57,989 nucleotides of DNA from Ruminococcus sp. (GTDB lineage Bacteria; Bacillota; Clostridia; Oscillospirales; Ruminococcaceae), in contig JAJQEI010000027.1 of assembly GCA_021201755.1 (NCBI GenBank), forward strand, positions 1 through 57,989. Direction: 5' to 3'. Position numbers and translations under genes: made by a program. The notes below the pieces were generated by a model. It had not been told where the DNA came from. It made no database searches and saw only the letters and a program-made list of their open reading frames with translations. Below, one piece after another: positions 8,548 through 19,882 of this stretch; positions within the stretch are counted from its first letter, which is position 1; each line of letters opens with the position of its first letter.

Positions 8548-11490
8548 AACATATAAATTACGCTGCCGTCATATTCGTCCGTTGTTGCGTCGGTATCGCC
8601 TACTTTGACGTTTGTCACTTCGCCGTTCTCCACGTCAAAAGTAATTGTTGTTGCGATTTCATATCCCTCCGGTGCAGCCGTCTCTACTAAGGTATAGCTG
8701 CCGTCTGGAATCATTTCAATTGTGAATGTGCCATCTTTGGTAATCCAAGAAATGGTATTGTTATCCTTTGTAATGCTGTCTGCGCTGCTGTCGTCCACGA
8801 TGACATTTGCCAAAGAAGCTCCATCATTGTTTGTTAACGTCAGCATTGCACTCTCAACAGCCGATACGGTGCTGCCATCGGAAGAAACCTTCGCAATGGA
8901 AACGCTTGCATAGTCATCGGTCATTTCGACCTCGGTAACAGTACTATTGTCAACCGTAACGGTACCGTCCGTTTCAACGGTGAATGTAATGTCAGAAGCC
9001 ACTACATAGCCGTCCGGTGCAACTTCTTCGTAAAGCGTGTATGTTCCCGGTGTCAGTGTTGTTTCGTGGGTCTCGCCTGCAACAGATGTCCAAGAATCGA
9101 CCACGTCGCCGCTAGCATCCAGAATCTGTAGCTCTGCTCCTGCGATTTCGTTACCGTTGATGTCTTGTTTCGAGAGTTTCACGGTGAATGTCTTTTCTGC
9201 ATCGCAAATGGTGATTGCGTTACTGCCATCCTCGGAGTATGCGTAACTTGTTGTCGGATTTGTAGCCTTGGTACTCTCCGCACCACTTATTACTGTCACA
9301 ACGCCGTCTTTCACGGTAAAGATGATTTCCGTTTCAAGGATCGTGTATGCTGTGCCGTTATCTACGATGGTATCGCCAGACTCTTGCAATGTGTACGTGC
9401 CGTTCGGGAGATTGCTCAGAACAACCGCATTATCGCCGGATGTCCAAGAAATCGTGCCATCGTTTGCATTCGTTGTATCAAACGAATTTACATCATCGCC
9501 ATTCGTGTCTGCTGCGGTGACGCCACTCAAATCCAGTGCGGACTGACTGTTGTCTGTGTCCACGCCAGTAATGATGAGCGTTGCTCCCGAAACTTCGTTT
9601 TCGCCAGTTAAGTCAACCTTGTTCACGGTCAGTGAACCCAGTGCGTTGTCAAATACGGTGATGGTGTTGGAAGTGCTGTCATATACGCTGCTGTTAACAT
9701 TTGTCACTTCGCCATTCTCAACCGTAAATGTGATTTTTGTTGCCACTGCGTAGCCATTCGGAGCGGCGGTTTCTACCAAAGTATAGTTGCCGTCCGGGAT
9801 GCAGGTCAGGGTCAGAACATTGTCAGTCGATGTCCATGTGATAACCTTGTCGTTAATTGTTATATTGTTGTTACTATCAGCTGTTACCTTCGACAAATCT
9901 CCGCTGCCCTCATAGGTCAGCTTCATCGAAGCTCCAGCCAGTTCCGTACTCGTTCCTGTAATCTTCTTCGAGATGGAAACGGTTGCGTAGTCGTCTTTCA
10001 TGGTGACGGTGTCTGTATTGTCTACAGTGTTTCCGTCTGCATCCTTGTAGGATACTTTTCCATCGCTGTCAACTGTAAATGTAATGCTCTCTGCGATGGT
10101 GTAGCCGTCTGGAGCGGTGGTCTCTACGAGAACGTAGGTTCCTGCGGCGAGGTCAACCTCGTGTGCGCTTGTGCTTTCAGATGTCCACGAATCAATCGGA
10201 TTTTCGTAATTTGTATCATCCGACGCATAGATTGCTAAGCTTGCTCCATCGAGTTCGTTCGTGCCGTTGATATCCTGTTTCGAAATCTTTACGGTGAACG
10301 TCGCTTCTGCATCGCAAACATAAATTGTTGCATTTGTCGAACTATAGTATGCGTAGCTGTCTGTTGGGTTGCTGTTCGATTCTGTTGCAACGCTGCTATC
10401 CATAGTAATCGTATCGCCGGAAACGGTAAAGCTTATGCTGGAAGTCATAACCGTATATGTCTTGCCATCCGTCGATGATGTGAAGCTACCGCCTGTTTCA
10501 GTCAAGGTATAATAGCCGTCCGGCAGCCCGGTTAAGGTTACTGCATAGCCTGTGGATGTCCAAGAAATCGTGCCGTCACTTGCATCGCTGCCTAAGTCAA
10601 TGGTACTGCTATTCGTATCGCTTGCATTCACTGCACTCAAGTCAACTGCGGTTCTATCGCTATCCGACTTCTGTGCCGTCAAGGTCAAAGTCGCTCCTGC
10701 GATTTCAGTCGAACCGGTGATATCCATCTTCGAAACGGTAATCGTACCAGATTTCGTAGCCGTATCATACATGGTGATGGTGTTACCTGTCAAGTCATAT
10801 TCATCTGTACCTGTTACTGTAGTATCTGCATTGCCATCGGCGATGGTGAATGTAAATGTGCTGTTTGCCAGTTCATAGCCGTTTGGTGCGACGGTTTCCT
10901 CCATAGTATACGTGCCGTCCGGCAAACCAGTGATAACGGTTTCAGCCGTGCCGGAAGTGAACGTTAAGACCGTACCATCGTCAGAAACACTATAATCTGT
11001 GCCCTCTATCAACTCTGTACTGCCCTGTGTCAGGGAGAGAAGAGCCGAATACAAACTGCCGTCAGTGCGTGTAATGGTGATTGTTGCACCCTCAATCTCA
11101 CCGCCGCTCGTATTGTCAATATCCTTCTTGCTGACGCTGACCGTCGAGAGGTTATAAACGGATACAGACGTTGCCAACAGGCTAACATTGTCGTCCGAAC
11201 TGCTATTCGTAATATATCCATTTTCAATTGTGATATCAACACTCGTGGAAGTATAACCCGTCTTGTTTTCGGTCAAGGTGTAACTGCCGTCAGGGAGTCT
11301 AGTGATTTCCATGGTGCTGCCATCGGTTGTCCAAGTGATTGTTTTTGTAGACGTGTTAATTGTTGCACCTGTTCCAGCGGTTACATTTGTCAAGTCTTGA
11401 CTGTCATTCGCTGTCAAAGTCATCGTTACGCCAAACATTGCGTTACCGCTGACGTCGTATTTGTTAAAGGAGATGGTGACCGTGGTAGAA
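8548..11490 (-). repeat. Eight tandem SpaA-like domains with a three-domain super-repeat
   Basis: Each unit of roughly 105-130 residues begins with a strand such as VSISKK or KLSKQDING. It has an ITW or ISWTS motif in the middle and ends with YTLVETAAPNGY followed by a FTVENGEVT-like strand. Units 3-4-5 match units 6-7-8 position for position: 3 with 6 (DGTISWTS), 4 with 7 (SKQDING, DSWTS, APDGY), 5 with 8 (VETAAP, NGEVTNV). This indicates a block duplication of three domains. Confidence 0.75.
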
Positions 11491-14400
11491 GCTGCGTCTA
11501 CAATCTTTTGTGTGCCCGGGACGCCGCTGGAGAGAACAACCACGTTGCCGCTTTCATAGCTTACCACATAGGTGGTACCGCTAACATCAACTGCTTCGCC
11601 GTCGCCCACTGGATTGCCGCTGTCATCCAGCTTGAAGATGTAGTATTCTACATTGGAATATAAGTAGTCGCCGCTGATGGTCGTTGTTCCATAGCCGTCG
11701 TCACCGGTTTCGATTTCTGCTGTGACGGCAGTGCCGCTATCATCTTTCACAGGTTCGTATTCGTCAGTTGTACTATTATAAGTATACAGTCCAACATTGA
11801 TTTTGTGTCCGCTCACAGCCACGCCATCTTCCTCTGCATACTTCGTGACGGTGATATAAAGCTGCGAGTCGGTGTTATTCGTGATGGTGGAACTGTAGCT
11901 CGTGGGATACGTTCCGCCGAAGATAATCTGCGTCTCTGCACTAGCCGTACTGTAGGTGGGGTAGAAGGTATTGATGCCGTCTATGGTGACAGAGTCACCG
12001 TCCTAAATTGGATTGCCGCTCGAGTCTACTTCGAATACGTAGTAAGCTGTACCAGCTTCGAAGTTGTACGTGTCGCCGTCGAATGTGACAGAGCTGCCGG
12101 CAGCCACGGTCTGGGTATCGCCAAACTGCGTATAAGAATTATCCGTCTCGTTATAAGTGAATACGCCAACGGTGAATGTTGTACCTTTATAAGAGGAGTC
12201 AGAAACGCTCTTGGAAACCGTAATCGAATAGGTTACGTCCTCGACGTTGGTGATGGCGTAGGAGCTTGTATTTCCGCTTTCTACAGCCACGCCGTTATTC
12301 GTACTCGTTACGTTATAGGTCAAGCCCTCGGTGTCGGTGTATGTCCAGCTTGAGCCGTTCGTGATGTTCGTGTTCGTCAGCTGACCGCTGGACGTAGTTT
12401 CAAAGACGTAATAGGTCTTCCCCGTGGGGACGTTCGTAAACGTTACTGTTCCTTCAGTACCAGAAGCTGCACCGGAGGTAAACGAAAGACTCTTCACGCC
12501 AGCGTCCTCGTAACAAGTATAAGTATCCGTGTCGCTGTCATAAGTGAACAGTGCGAAATAAATCGTTCCGCCGGTGAGATAGCCGGTTTCATTAGTCACG
12601 GTTTTTGTCACCTTAATTGAGCCTACGCTCTTCTCGTTGGTGACGGTGATTTCGTTTTCAGATTCGCTTGTGTCAATTTCATTTTCGGTCTTTGATGTGC
12701 CAGATGTATTCTGTTCATACGAAATTTCATATGCCGAATCGCCTGTTGACAGAAGATTTCCGTTGATGTCGGTTTCGTAGATATAAACTGCGTTGCCGCC
12801 ATTGATGCTATAGCTCGAATCCACACTGCTCAAAAGCGTGTCATAATCAATATTCGGCATCGTCACTTCGGCTTCGATTTCCCCTGCACCAATGGTGACG
12901 TTGACTACGTCCGAAATCCGCACGTATTCGCCGAAATTCGTGTCTTTCGTGAACAGGGCGAAATAGAAGGTGTTATCTGTGGATTCTTCGTCCGTCAGCT
13001 TTTTCGTGATGTTGACGGAATTGGTTGCGGTGGGTGCTTCTACCCAGACGCCAACCTTTGCAGGCTCGGCTACCATGACGTAGTCTTCGCCGAAGGTGTC
13101 AATCTGTTGATAGCCGTAGGCGAACGAGTTCCAAGCGATGTTGTCCTCGCCGGTGGCTGCCACGTAGACGGGAACCGTACCCGTGAATTCAATGGTGATG
13201 GTCGCATTGGCAAGAATCTCGATGCTGGAGTCGATCATGATGCGGAAGTTGACCGCATCCGTAGGATCGCTCGTCCAAGTCATAATGTCGTCTTCGCCCA
13301 GCCAGTCGCCGGAATATTCATCCAGAACGGCGGTCTTGTTGGTGGAGTAGGTGACGGTATAGTCACTAGCACTAAGTATTGTTGTTCCGTCACTAGTCGT
13401 AATTTTGATAGAATTAATCTGCTTAAACGCTACGCTAAACGCTGAACCACGTTCATAGCCGCTGACCAGTCCCACGTCATCCACGTAGGGGAGATGGTCG
13501 ATAATCACGAATTCCTGTAAAGGCCAAGTAGAATTGTTCGTGATATTTAATGTATAGGTGACGTCTTCGGACTGCATACCCTGTACATAGTTGTTCAAGA
13601 AATCACGGCTGTCGCCGGTGTCGGTTTCAGGGTCGTCATGTCCGTCACTCGAAAGTGTATGATTCGAAGTTGTATACTTAATCGTCTTATACGAATCGGT
13701 GGACAGTCCAGACAGGCTATAGTTCGCCGTCGCCCAGATTCCCTCGTCGGTGGATTCGCCTGCCACCAGCTGACTATTGGTATAGCTGTTTTCCAGTGCC
13801 AGAACTGCGCTGTTGGTGAAAACGCCGGTCAGGTCTGTTTTCGCAACTGTCGCATATTCAATGACCTGAGCGATATTAACGCTCAGGGTGATATTCGAGC
13901 AGTCGAACGTCACGGTTTGACCGTTGACGGTGTAGTAAATCGTGTTGGCAGTGCTGCCTGTGCCCTGGGTCAGGGTGACAGATGTGTTGCTACTGTCTGA
14001 ATAATCATAGCTGCCGTCAGAAGCCAGCGAAACAATCTTCGCCATCATGGTATAGCCGGTGGTGGTGTCGAAAGTATAGTTGTCCGGCAGGGTGTCGGTG
14101 ATGGTTCCCAAGGTGAAGATGACGGTGTTGTCTTTGGTATAAGTATCCGAACCGTCGCCGTTGTAAGAAACCAGTCTCCAAATTAGCGTGTCGCCTGCGG
14201 TGATTGACGAGCCAAACGCCCCGTTGATGTTCAAGGTTGTATCGCCCTCTGTGTACTCCTGCCCTTGGAAGTTCGCATACGCTTCTTTTACAAAGCCGGG
14301 GGCGGGGTTCAGTTTCGTTAGAGTAACCGTCGCCTCTTCGTTCGGCTCTTTCGTCTTGTCGGGTTCGCCGGTCAAATCCGAATAAATGTCAATCTGCGTT

Positions 14401-17400
14401 ACCGTATTGGTATACGTAAAATTGTCATCAGAAGAAGCCGCTACCTCTGACGCCTCGGTAGAGGTGAGTTTGGTGTTGTAGGTGAGGGTGAAAGAATTAG
14501 CTGACCATGAGCTGTTGTTCAAAGTTGATGTATAATTTTTCAGCGTAATTTTTAGAGTGTTTGAGCTTTCGTCGTATTTCACCGATTCAAGACTTACAGC
14601 AGGATCATTACTATATGTACTTGTTCGTATAATCGACGGTGTCGCTGGTGTCGGGGGTTATTGTGATAGTGTTTGAGAATGTCAACACCTCTAATTCGGA
14701 AGCGGTTTTGCCGCTGACGTTGCCGCTGCCGGTTGAGGTTTTCTTCACAGAAAAGAGATATTTATCGGTTGTCGGGATTTGCACGCTTGTATAAGCATAT
14801 TGGTCTCTATTCGTAGTATCTCCCCATCCACCGATTGCTTGTGTCGGGGTAGACGCAGTCAATGGATAAAATGTAACATAGTTATTCAAAGAATATTCGC
14901 CATAACTATTGCTATTGTACATAACTGTCGACCATTCAAAGACAATATATTCACCATTGTCAAGAACAATATTCTCCAACTTATAGTACCAACCACTATT
15001 ACTTGGACTTGCATTCAAATTTGCAAAAGTAAAAGTTCCGCCTGTATAATTTTCACCCGTACATTCAACAACTTTCAAAGTATTATGGTAATTCGTATCC
15101 AACCACAAAGCATTTTCTGTCATTATCAACCCAGTAATTGTAGAACCGCTATTGTTGGTGAATTTCATACGGAAGGTAATAGTATCGCCCACTTGATATC
15201 CATCAAAAGATGAATCTACGATGTTACCACTACTATCCACCATAGTATTTCCGTCTGAATCAACAATCCATTTTTCAGTAGAATATAATCCCGAAGTATC
15301 CTCAGTAATTGTAACATTCGCACTCTGATTGTCTGCTGTGACTGTATTTTTAATATTACCCGACGCATCAGCATTCACCGTACCCGTCAGCGTAATCGTT
15401 ACGGTTTCGCCCGCTGCGAGGATGTCGAGGGTGAGGCTTAAGCCACTGGAACAATCTACATTGCTTGCAGTATTTTTTGAACCTGACAAACTACTCGTCA
15501 TATCATATGTCTTATAATCAATCCCAGTAATTGTCGGGTTGCTGACAGTCACGTTTATAGATTCTGCCGCACCGGTATTACTAACGATAATCGTATAGGT
15601 GACGGTGTCGCCCTCTTCATATGCGCTTTGTACTTCACTGCTGCCGTCCGTAATCACTGCGCTCTTGGAAACCCCGATGCTTGCGGTTGGGGTTGTGCCT
15701 GTGAGGCTAGCAGAAGCGGTTTCATCGCCTACAGACACGCTGTTTGTGATTGTGCCTGTCGAAGTGTTCGCCGCAATTGTTCCCGAGTAGGTGATGGTTG
15801 CGGTTTCGCCAGCTGCTACGGTGATAGAACCCGAGAGGGTGTTACCCGAGAAGCTTAAGTTGCTATAATTCGTTGCGTTCGAAACGCTCAAAGAGGCTTG
15901 TATCAACCGTTATTTCAGACGGAATAGTGTCCGAAACGGTCTTTGTCAATTCCTCGATATTGTTGTTTGTAATATAAATGGTATATGTTACTGTTTAGTC
16001 ACTATTGTAATTCGTGTAGTATGTAGAAGGAGAAACCGACTTCGAAACCGAGTAGCTTTCCGAAGCCACTTTTACGTTGATGCTCGCCGTGGCTTTGTTG
16101 TCATGATCATCCTCCGCCGTGTTGGTGTAGGTGCTTGCGGTAGCATTACTGCCAACCATCACTTCAACAATAACATACACATAGTCGCCTACGGCAACGC
16201 TATCGAATGTTACCTTGCTGCCACTCACTGAGCCAGTTTCCACATCGGAACTACTATAGCCTTTGATACTCGAAAGCGTCAAGCCGCTGGGGAGGGTATC
16301 TGTAATCTCGATACTGCCAGCGGAGTCGCCGGTGTTGTATGCTGTAATTTTATAGGTGACGGCGTCGCCAGCTTTATAATAAGAAGCCCAGTTTTCAACC
16401 GTCTTATTCAGCGTGAACACTGCCCCCGTGGGAGCGGTGATGGTCGCCGTAACGCTCTTCTCGCTCTCGCTGTACGGGGTGTCGGTGTTGTACGGCGTGG
16501 AGGTCACTTTTACTGTATTGGTCAGCGTTGCGTCGCTGCTGCCCATGGTGATGGTACTGGTCGACAGCGTAATCGGAACGCTGATGCTGACGTTGTCCAT
16601 CTCCGCAGAGTCGGTTTCGTTTTCAATCTTGAAGTAGATGGAGATAGTATTACTATTGTCTGCGGTAACGCTCAGCGTACCATCTACAATATTATAGCCG
16701 CTGTTTTCGATTGCGGTTTTGATTTGGCTGATGATGGCATCCGTGTCGGTGAACGTTGCGCCCGAGATGGTCAGCGTGTCGCTGAACTCCAGATACTGTG
16801 TCCACCATGCGCCCTTCGAGCCGCTGCTGCCGGAGCTGGTCGCCTTTAGGGTGTAGTAAAGCGTCTTGCCATTGACCAGATCCATGTTGGAAATCGAGGA
16901 GGCAGTTTCGGTTTTGTCTGCCGTCCAAGAAAGGGCAGTGGAAGTCGCCGTGATGGTGGAGGAGGTCGAACCGCCCGAGCTGCCGGAACTAATCGTCACG
17001 GTCGCCGTCTCGCCGTCCGCAGTCGTGCCGTTTGCGAACTTTGCCGCCAGCTGTAGCTGCTTCGTCGAGCTGTTATTTACGCTATAGGTCAGCGTACGGG
17101 TATAGCTTTCGTCGGCGTTCTGGGTCACGTGGATGGTGAAGCCATTATAAGTGGCACCGTCCACGAAGCCGTTTTCGGAGAAGTTCGTGAGCAATAAGTT
17201 ATCGTCCTCAATCGTAATCGTATACGTACTGGACGAACCGTTTTGGTTAACGTTATTGCCGCTCAGTGACTGGAAGATATAGAACGTCGTCCCAGATTGT
17301 ACGCTGGTGATTTCTTTATAGCTGCTGTCACGGAATTTGACGCTGGCGTTCGTCAATACCATTGAATTCGAGCTGCCGGCTCTCGCCGCCGCAGTGAAAC

Positions 17401-17614
17401 TCTGGAATGAGAACCCAGCGGGGATGCACCCGACAATCAACAAAAGCGTCATTAAGAGTGCCAATATTCGATTGTGCAAGGTGTGTTCCCTTGTGGTGGA
17501 ATCTTTCAATTTTATGAGATAATCCCTCCTGATGTTATAATGTTGTAAGGTATAAAGTCTATCCGAATGCGCCGCCAAGGGTATGGAAAGCGCAATCATA
17601 ATTTACACATACTA

Positions 17615-17643
17615 TTTATATCACGCTGTATCAAATTTGTCAA
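17615..17643 (-). promoter_or_regulatory. Promoter of the adhesin gene
   Basis: On the minus strand TTGACA (17643-17638) and TATAAA (17620-17615) are 17 bases apart, about 100 bases upstream of the adhesin start. I see no other gene or strong signal in the rest of 17516-17860. Confidence 0.6.
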
Positions 17644-17876
17644 TAGGGGAAATTTATTTATCAAAACTTTGTTCAATCTGCACAAATTGGTGAAGCGTTT
17701 TTTGACGTGCTCGCAAGAGCCATTTTTGCGTAGATTTTTCCTCCGATATTCTGCCGAGGGACGGTTTTCTTTCTTCTTTTTTTCGGGGATGCACACAGAA
17801 AGTGAAGCGGTTTTGTTTTGATTTCAAAGTATTTTTGAAGTGATACTTTTTAAATCAAAATTTTTGTGCAATTTCC

Positions 17877-17905
17877 TTGACAATTCCATAAAAGCGTAGT
17901 ATAAT
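17877..17905 (+). promoter_or_regulatory. Promoter of tRNA-Ser genes
   Basis: TTGACA 17877-17882 and TATAAT 17900-17905 are separated by 17 bases, 72 bases before tRNA-Ser(UGA). Confidence 0.7.
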
Positions 17906-17977
17906 AATAGAGTTGTATTTGTTTATCATTCTGTATTTGTTTATCATTGGTGAATGGTTGTCTGCAAATATACAAAA

Positions 17978-18066
<89 letters not shown>

Positions 18067-18165
18067 CTAGAAATCAGGTGCATAGAAGCTGAAGCTAGAA
18101 AACATCTGTATTTCCAATTTATATGATATTCTTTACGCTTATTTTCTAATTTCTAGTTTCTAGAT

Positions 18166-18255
18166 GCGGAAGTACCCAAGTGGTGAAGGGACTCCCCTGC
18201 TAAGGGAGTAGGTCGGGAAACCGGTGCGTGGGTTCAAATCCCATCTTCCGCGCCA
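18166..18255 (+). tRNA. tRNA-Ser (anticodon GCU)
   Basis: The acceptor arms GCGGAAG and CTTCCGC pair, and CCA is encoded. The anticodon loop CTGCTAA puts GCT at 18199-18201. The variable arm (GGTCGGGAAACC) and T arm GTGGGTTCAAATCCCAT fit tRNA-Ser. It is 99 bases after the first tRNA-Ser and shares its orientation and probably its promoter. Confidence 0.95.
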
Positions 18256-18262
18256 GAAAATA

Positions 18263-18306
18263 TCCCACGGTTTCGGATTTTAATGCCGAAGCCGTGAGAT
18301 TTTGTT
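18263..18306 (+). terminator. Terminator after the tRNA-Ser genes
   Basis: The 11-base stem CACGGTTTCGG / CCGAAGCCGTG lies around a 9-base loop and is followed by GAGATTTTGTTGT, directly after the tRNA CCA end. Confidence 0.7.
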
Positions 18307-18333
18307 GTGTTAATATTTCGATTGTTTTTGACT

Positions 18334-18549
18334 TTATTCCCATGATATGAATAGCTGTCGATGGTTTTTTATGCAATCTGTAAGGTACAGATTGATAAGC
18401 GTCTGATAAGGTATTTTTTTTTCAGTGGACATCTTGGTAAAATAATCGATAACATCATCATCAAGGGTAATCGTTTTTTCTTCATTAAGTGCTTTTGCAT
18501 ATGGGTTTCTTCTTGGATTCAGACTATCAATGTCGTATTCTTCTCTCAT
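18334..18549 (-). CDS. brnA: BrnA-like antitoxin
   Basis: This 71 aa protein has an acidic N-terminus and a ribbon-helix-helix-like C-terminal part (KTITLDDDVIDYFTKMS followed by IPYQTLINLYLTDCI). That is the DNA-binding and toxin-neutralising arrangement of BrnA antitoxins. Start ATG 18549 has GGAAGTGAG upstream and follows the BrnT stop by 4 bases, so the two are co-translated with toxin first, as in known brnTA loci. BrnA normally represses its own operon together with BrnT. Confidence 0.8.
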   Translation of the reverse strand: MREEYDIDSLNPRRNPYAKALNEEKTITLDDDVIDYFTKMSTEKKIPYQTLINLYLTDCIKNHRQLFISWE

Positions 18550-18553
18550 AAGC

Positions 18554-18841
18554 TCACTTCCATTCTTGATATTGCTTGATTTCGTTTTTAGTTGCTTTTC
18601 GTGCAGATATAATTCGAATAACCTCATCTGATTGACGATAACAATGACACACTATGAGCAGATTTGCTTTATTGCTGATACCTATCAACAAAAACCTATC
18701 CTCGCTTTCTGAATGCTCTGGGTCATCGAACAAGATTGCATTATCGTCATAGAATGCAGTCTTGGCTTCTTCAAACAAAACTTTATGTTTCTTTTTGTTG
18801 ATACTGTTTTTATTTTCGTCCCATTCAAATTGATAGCGCAA
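18554..18841 (-). CDS. brnT: BrnT ribonuclease toxin
   Basis: This 95 aa protein carries the full BrnT pattern: FEWDENKNSINKKKH near the N-terminus, LFEEAKTAF, DRFLLIGIS, LLIVCHCYR and the C-terminal IRIISARKATKNEIKQY. BrnT toxins are RelE-fold ribonucleases that stop translation under stress and are neutralised by BrnA. The start is TTG 18841, with AAAGGAG about 10 bases upstream. The operon is convergent with the tRNA-Ser pair. No lesion is seen, so the module should be functional. Confidence 0.9.
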   Translation of the reverse strand: MRYQFEWDENKNSINKKKHKVLFEEAKTAFYDDNAILFDDPEHSESEDRFLLIGISNKANLLIVCHCYRQSDEVIRIISARKATKNEIKQYQEWK

Positions 18842-18936
18842 ACTGAAATTTCTCCTTTTTCATTGCAATTTTTTCATAATCTCATATTTTATCTACTTTG
18901 ATACGGCTGTCTTTGTCTTTTTACTTTTCCATTTTT

Positions 18937-18965
18937 ATTATACGCAAAATTGACCATTTTGTCAA
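18937..18965 (-). promoter_or_regulatory. Promoter of brnTA
   Basis: On the minus strand TTGACA (18965-18960) and TATAAT (18942-18937) are 17 bases apart, about 95 bases upstream of the brnT start. Confidence 0.7.
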
Positions 18966-19042
18966 GTACTTTTAGGTTATTTCCGCAAAATCGAAAGCCC
19001 ACAAATTTCGCCTATGTACCGGCAGCATTCTGCCGGTGTGGG

Positions 19043-19354
19043 TTATGCGTTACTGGAATCGGATTTGCTGTCGCTGTCATCATCATCGTCATCATCAAAC
19101 AGGTCGTCAACGGCGTTGCTGACGTCGGTGACGACGTCTCTTGCACCGTCTTCGGCGTCCGTAACCGCCTTTTCTACATCGCTCTCCAGATCGTCGTCTG
19201 CATCGCTGTGGTCCGTGTCAGATACGCTGGTTGTATCGCCGGATTTGTCGTCGTCCGTCTCGTCCTTACCGCAGCCGGTGAAACCGGTGAGCATACTGCC
19301 GGCGAGGAGGAGGAAAACCGGAATTGCAGAAAGCTTCCGCTGTTTCTTCGTCAT
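19043..19354 (-). CDS. Small Asp-rich lipoprotein
   Basis: This 103 aa secreted lipoprotein starts at ATG 19354 behind GAGGTGA. It has a basic N-terminus, a hydrophobic stretch (AIPVFLLLAGSML) and a lipobox LTGFTGC, so Cys is the expected lipid-attachment residue. The mature part is highly acidic (runs of Asp and Ser) with one amphipathic helix (DVEKAVTDAEDGARDVVTDV). I do not recognise a family. The Asp run encoded at 19078-19100 may bind cations. A CCGGCAG/CTGCCGG hairpin just after the stop could end transcription, but it has no U-run. Confidence 0.7.
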   Translation of the reverse strand: MTKKQRKLSAIPVFLLLAGSMLTGFTGCGKDETDDDKSGDTTSVSDTDHSDADDDLESDVEKAVTDAEDGARDVVTDVSNAVDDLFDDDDDDDSDSKSDSSNA

Positions 19355-19456
19355 TTGAATCACCTCGAGGTTCGAATTTTTTTGATTTTTCCAGTCGTCT
19401 TGCAGCTATTCTTGCAAGGCTGGTCTTATCGTTTCCCACAATTCGCTGTTTATCCC

Positions 19457-19726
19457 TTTTCCACATTTTCACCATTTTAAATTTGGTGTGTTTTCGACAT
19501 TTTCCCCTGTGGAGAAGAAGATTTCCCCACACTCTCCCCAACTTTTCAACGGGGTTTTCCACAATCATGGGGAAAACTAATAACAAAACGGTTACAAGAA
19601 AATTTTCGTTGTTTATAATTTGAAATCGTTTCTCCGATTTATGTTGAAAACTTGTTACGAATTGCAGTTTTTTTTGAAAATAAGCGGTTTTTGTTTTCCA
19701 CAACTTGTGGAAAAGTGGGTGGAAAA
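19457..19726. promoter_or_regulatory. Cluster of DnaA-box-like sites away from oriC
   Basis: The 9-mer TTTTCCACA occurs at 19457-19465, 19555-19563 and 19694-19702, and its complement TGTGGAAAA at 19706-19714. Near matches lie at 19508-19516, 19523-19531 and 19717-19726. The same 9-mer dominates the dnaA-dnaN intergenic region. The 450-base stretch 19360-19807 has no gene. A DnaA-titration or DnaA-regulated role is inferred. Confidence 0.55.
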
Positions 19727-19807
19727 CATGGGAGAAGCGTTGAAAAGTCGGTGTATACTTTCGTTCTTTTAAACATAGGACCATAGGAACATAACGAAAT
19801 CTTCCAC

Positions 19808-19836
19808 TTGACAAATTTGACGAAACAGGCTATAAT
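19808..19836 (+). promoter_or_regulatory. Promoter of the dockerin SGNH-like gene
   Basis: TTGACA 19808-19813 and TATAAT 19831-19836 are 17 bases apart. The start codon follows at 19883 with AAAGGA upstream. Confidence 0.7.
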
Positions 19837-19882
19837 TATGCTATATTAAAAAAGTTTTCTTTATCACAGAAAGGATTTTATT

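Larger units (their letters stand above)
7599..17515 (-). pseudogene. Giant sortase-anchored surface adhesin (SPKTG), interrupted
   Basis: This is a cell-wall surface protein of about 3300 aa if intact. Its parts, in order, are: a signal peptide (ILALLMTLLLIVG then AAARAG); DUF11-like beta domains; four repeats of the FYFALF type; eight SpaA-like prealbumin domains (for example VSISKK...YTLVETAAPNGY, with the Lys and Glu used for isopeptide bonds in this fold); a Thr-rich stalk; a Ser/Gly/Lys stretch; the sortase motif SPKTG; a membrane helix; and the tail QRKRK. The frame is broken four times: in-frame TAA 15995-15997 (NYNSD-stop-TVTYTIYITN), frameshift near 15890, frameshift near 14615, and in-frame TAG 12003-12005 (SGNPI-stop-DGDSVT). 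Adjacent pieces otherwise join smoothly. The best-placed start is ATA 17515-17513, 9 bases after GGAGGG; TTG 17509 is the alternative. It probably mediates adhesion when intact. Confidence 0.85.

Noticed and set aside
7714..8556. Long plus-strand open frame of mostly Val codons
   Set aside because: It is the complement of the Thr-codon stalk of the adhesin, has no ribosome binding site and no sensible protein composition.
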